This document shows, piece by piece, positions 60,910 to 64,000 of a stretch of 64,000 nt of DNA. The stretch spans positions 19,248,001 to 19,312,000 of the forward strand of contig CM072870.1 of the NCBI GenBank assembly GCA_036937835.1. The letters are read 5' to 3'. The position numbers and the translations under genes were made by a program. The notes below the pieces were generated by a model. The model had not been told where the DNA came from and searched no databases. It saw only the letters and a list, made by a program, of their open reading frames with translations. Source of the DNA: Pampus argenteus (Eukaryota > Chordata > Actinopteri > Scombriformes > Stromateidae). Position 1 is the first letter of the stretch. Each line of letters opens with the position of its first letter.

Positions 60910-62707
60910 ACCAGCATCCTGATATGTTGAAAAACCTAATCCAGAGAGGCTTTTATAAGCTTTTAAACTGATTGACCATATCGTCTTGGCCCCGGAAGCT
61001 CCTCCCAGGGTGGTGGTTTTTATGTGTAGGAGCTGGCCACTGAAAAAAAGAGAGTGGGGTTACCAGTTTGTTACAGGGTGAACCTGTACTTCGCCATAGT
61101 TCTTCCTCTTTTACTTCAGCCTCTTAATTTGTATAATGCAATGAGAAACAAAGCCAAGACAATATAAAGGGTTATACTTTAGTGCTTTCACTCACAATCT
61201 ACTTTTCCAAATTGAAGGAAATAAGAGAAACATGGATCAATAAATCCTTACCAGCAGTGGCCCCTGTAGCAAAGCTTTTCTGCCACGTCCTGTAATAGCC
61301 ATTCCCACAAGACCTTTTTACCTGCTACCTCCTTTATCGGTTGTCCATTGTCTTTAAGCGTATCTCATTGGCGTTACTATGGCATCTATGGAATCAAGCA
61401 AAGGACGGCTAAGGTTTTGTGGCTAATTGTTGCTGCCTAAAGGTACAGAGATAGGAGTAGGCTGACATTTTATCTGACATGTAGCCACTGGCCTTGTGTG
61501 TACTTACATTGTTCTACTATTGTTCTGCTGTAGTCTCCCTAGGGAGCTGTTCTAGGCTTGATATGAACCTCAGGGTGTCTTTTAAAGATGATATTCTAGA
61601 GATCGATATGAATGAGTGTGGTCATTGGGGACATGGCCCTATTTGGAACAAGCGCAATTCTATGTAAGGCTACGAAGTGAACTATGGGCAGTCAAATCAC
61701 ATGACAAGCTCCAGGCACTGGTCTGGTTTCAATCTCAGACAAATAAATCACAGCTTTATACCTGTCCCATATAATTTCTCCATTATATCTGTGACTAGAA
61801 TACAGGTTTGGATGAATCAAAAACCAGGATGTGCTTTGCATCTCAAGAAATAGAAAAAAAGAGGGATGGTGGTGGGGGGAGTTTTGGATGAAAGGCCAAA
61901 CGTCAGTGCCGGTAGACATAAAGGCAGAATCTGTCTCCCTTTCCAGTCGCCACAGTCCCTTTTTTCAGCTCGAGCAGGGGGTAGAAGTCAGGGATTGGGT
62001 TACTCTGATTAGAAGATTGCACAAGCTGACGCGCTGGGATAAAGGATGGGCAAGTCATGTTGCTATGTAATCCAAGATAGTAGCTAGTCTCCAGGTTAAT
62101 TGCTAGGATTAGAAAGACAGGTGTTCATGGTTTGTTGGGGGAACGAGTTACGCCTGAGACACAGGTATGGATGGGCGTTTCAGCGTAGCATAAAATTGTT
62201 ACATTAAGCACTTATTAGTTACTCTCTAAGTGTCCACAGATGCACTTAGAGGCAATCTTATATGGCTTAAGCATCCTCGCACATGTATCAACCTGTATCC
62301 CTACAGTGAAATTGGTTGGTATTGTCTTACATGCATATTTCAACAATAGCTAATTCAGGTTTCACTCAGAGTAAACATTTTACTCTTCCACTACACAGAC
62401 ACAAAGCATTCAGCTTGGATTGTCCTGATCTGAAAGGCTAATGTTTTGGGAAGGAGAGGATTAAGATAAGTCTTTAATTTGCAGCATCTTTCAAGACTGT
62501 TGTGTACACAAGCCTCGGAGCTTAGTCTCTGGTAAACAAACTGCTCAATTAAGAAGTGAAGATAAAGTTACAGCAGGGGTCCAAATACTTGGTCAAAGCA
62601 ACGTGAACAAAACAGGTTGCTACACTTACAGTCAGTCTGTAAAAAAAGATAATTAAAACTGCTTTCTCTGCTTGGTTTATTGCCACCCAAGATATACACA
62701 TAATAGA

Positions 62708-62830
62708 AATAATAATAATAATAACTTTATTTGTATAGAACTTTTCAGAACATAGTTACAAAGTGCTTTACGAAACAAGATAAAATATAATATAGTTAAA
62801 AAACAATATAAAACAATAAAAAATCAATAA
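62708..62830 (+). mobile_element. Retroposon-tail-like repeat with AAT head
   Basis: An (AAT)5-6 tract (62708-62723) leads into AACTTTATTTGTATAGAAC, then CTTTTCAGAACATAGTTAC, AAAGTGCTTTACG and an A-rich AATATAAAACAATA run. This order (AAT repeat, 'actttatttgtatag', 'aaagtgctttac') is a high-copy pattern I associate with fish retroposon 3' regions. No coding part is present, and the family and boundaries are uncertain. Confidence 0.5.
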
Positions 62831-64000
62831 CATACAAAACGTGGAGCGTGGTAAAATCAACAGGCATACATAAAAACATAGATTACATTGACTATACTTG
62901 GGGCTTTAACCACAGTTTTGAGCAACAACAGATGCTTTGGGTATTTAAGTGTAATCGACCCTTTGCTAAAAAACCTCTGTATTCAGTAACTATGACTACC
63001 AGGCTTTCTCTTCACCCTCACCTGAAACTAAACACCTGAACAAAGCCAGTGAAAGAAGACCGTGACCAGGCTACAAAGAGGCCATCCGGTCAAGCTGTAC
63101 TAGAACAATGCCTGAGGGTCCTCTTCTGCTTTCCAACGACGTCTGGCCATGTTCTTCCCTTCTTTCCCCTCTTCTGTTCCCAACCTTCCACTTCTTCATC
63201 CTCCGTGTTTTCTTTAATTTACTTCTTCTTGTGCCAGGTGAGGTTGACAGCAATGAAACACGCAATCACAGTCACTCCAAACTTCAGCTGGATGGTATGC
63301 ATTTGGAATCAGCAAGGAGAAAGAGTCTCTTTCACTGTCTTTGGCAGCTCCTTCTTCTTCAATGTTTTGCTTCTCTCTCTCTTTCACCCCACTGGTCCTG
63401 TATGGGCCTTTTAAAACCTCATAACAGGTTTACAGCATGGCAGATTCATTTAACATTACATTACACCACAGGAGCCCTGGCCTGTTGCCTCTAGGGGGGG
63501 GAGAAAAAAATGACAGAAAATGAGGTGGCCACAGCCCAAAACTCTCAACCCACTCAGAAACAAGTGGCTCTGTGTTCCTCTGCAGCCAACAATGGAAGCA
63601 CGAGCTACATGTTGATAATCCCTGCTGTGTGTTATATATGCTCATTAAGTATGGATTTATAATCGTGTTAAGAGAGCTTGTTGGGATGATTCAACATGAG
63701 GACGAAGGCGGAGCTTTTGTGTAAACAACCACCTTGCGTTTAGCTCATCTTTCATTAGGGGGGGTCTCATCCTGGGAGTTGATCAAATAGCTCTGGTTTA
63801 ATGAATGAATAATGAAGATGGTGATATCCTTAGTTGTGTATCACATGCCAATATTCACACACGTTCGCAGAGATTCAGTTCTGCCTGGAGCTGTGTGGCG
63901 GCAGTAGATGAGGGCCATTTAGTTGATACTGTTACAGATAAGAAATTTGATAGGAAATGTCATTTGTGTAAATTTTTTAATTTTGCATTGATGACATATC
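62831..64000. other. Mostly non-coding end of window
   Basis: Pyrimidine-rich DNA from about 63110 to 63235 leads into the candidate mini-exon at 63238-63294. A G7 run lies near 63494. The remainder to 64000 is unique DNA with no recognisable gene. Confidence 0.55.
63238..63294 (+). CDS. Weak candidate 57-bp mini-exon
   Basis: A good acceptor context (a T/C-rich tract from about 63190 ending GTGCCAG at 63237) precedes 57 bp that end in GGATG before a GTATGC donor-like word at 63295. Two frames are open: one gives exactly 19 codons (VRLTAMKHAITVTPNFSWM), the other starts EVDSNETRNHSHSKLQLD. I do not recognise either peptide, and the donor departs from GTAAGT. It is quite possibly chance. Confidence 0.12.

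Larger units (their letters stand above)
58530..62695. other. Non-coding stretch, no gene seen apart from the retroposon tail
   Basis: Unique DNA with an AT tract (60586-60599) and T18 (60892-60909). The minus-strand frame at 60384-60587 reads as a basic peptide but has no domain, abuts the AT tract and lacks splice context. The frame at 59391-59726 is likewise unsupported. Confidence 0.57.

Noticed and set aside
62574..62610. CAGGGGTCCAAA-like word resembling an hAT-type terminal repeat
   Set aside because: No partner terminal repeat or 8-bp target duplication was found.

Overview
This window looks like non-coding nuclear DNA from a vertebrate, most probably a ray-finned (teleost) fish. The clues are: (1) no open reading frame longer than about 230 codons, with the long ones explained by low-complexity or strand-biased DNA; (2) abundant dinucleotide microsatellites, above all (CA)n/(GT)n and (AT)n, plus a 102-bp uninterrupted (CTAT)n tract; (3) several short retroposon 3'-tail-like segments of kinds I associate with fish genomes (GAATCA-hexamer tails followed by TTTATTGGC, and an AAT-repeat head followed by an 'aactttatttgtatag' block); (4) stretches of unique DNA rich in homeodomain-like TAATTA/CAATTA words mixed with retained CpGs, the look of conserved non-coding elements near developmental genes. 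The species and the neighbouring gene cannot be read from the sequence. There is no sign of bacterial, phage or organellar DNA.

Layout. 1-7.3 kb: unique and low-complexity DNA with a striking 36-bp-arm hairpin at 2052-2128 and CA tracts at 5.8-7.3 kb. 7.5-7.86 kb: CpG-retaining candidate regulatory element. 8.65-8.75 kb: second long hairpin. 12.8-13.2 kb: candidate element with nested inverted repeats, followed by 13.4-13.8 kb (GA)n, (GT)n and (TA)n. 15-22.8 kb: unique DNA and simple repeats. 22.86-23.08 kb and 24.84-25.09 kb: two candidate regulatory elements. 27.75-28.07 kb (minus strand): the most protein-like sequence in the window, either a small exon or a decayed coding fragment. 31.9-32.1 kb: candidate element. 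33.6-33.86 kb: GC-rich, CpG-rich block with four CCAAT boxes in two inverted pairs, GC boxes and a downstream GTAAGT, the best promoter/first-exon candidate, followed by about 600 bp of pyrimidine-biased DNA. 39.9-40.1, 41.4-41.6, 42.7-42.85, 45.06-45.27, 51.27-51.43 and 56.9-57.0 kb: further candidate elements. 52.34-52.45 kb: (CTAT)25 abutting a full TGACGTCA site. 58.5 kb: 50-bp (CA)n. 59.2 and 62.7 kb: retroposon tails. 63.24 kb: weak candidate mini-exon.

If the candidate elements are real, the window is best read as a gene desert or a very large intron carrying distal regulatory DNA. No set of genes working together is visible. All regulatory and exon calls rest on reading motifs by eye; no alignment, folding or expression evidence was available.
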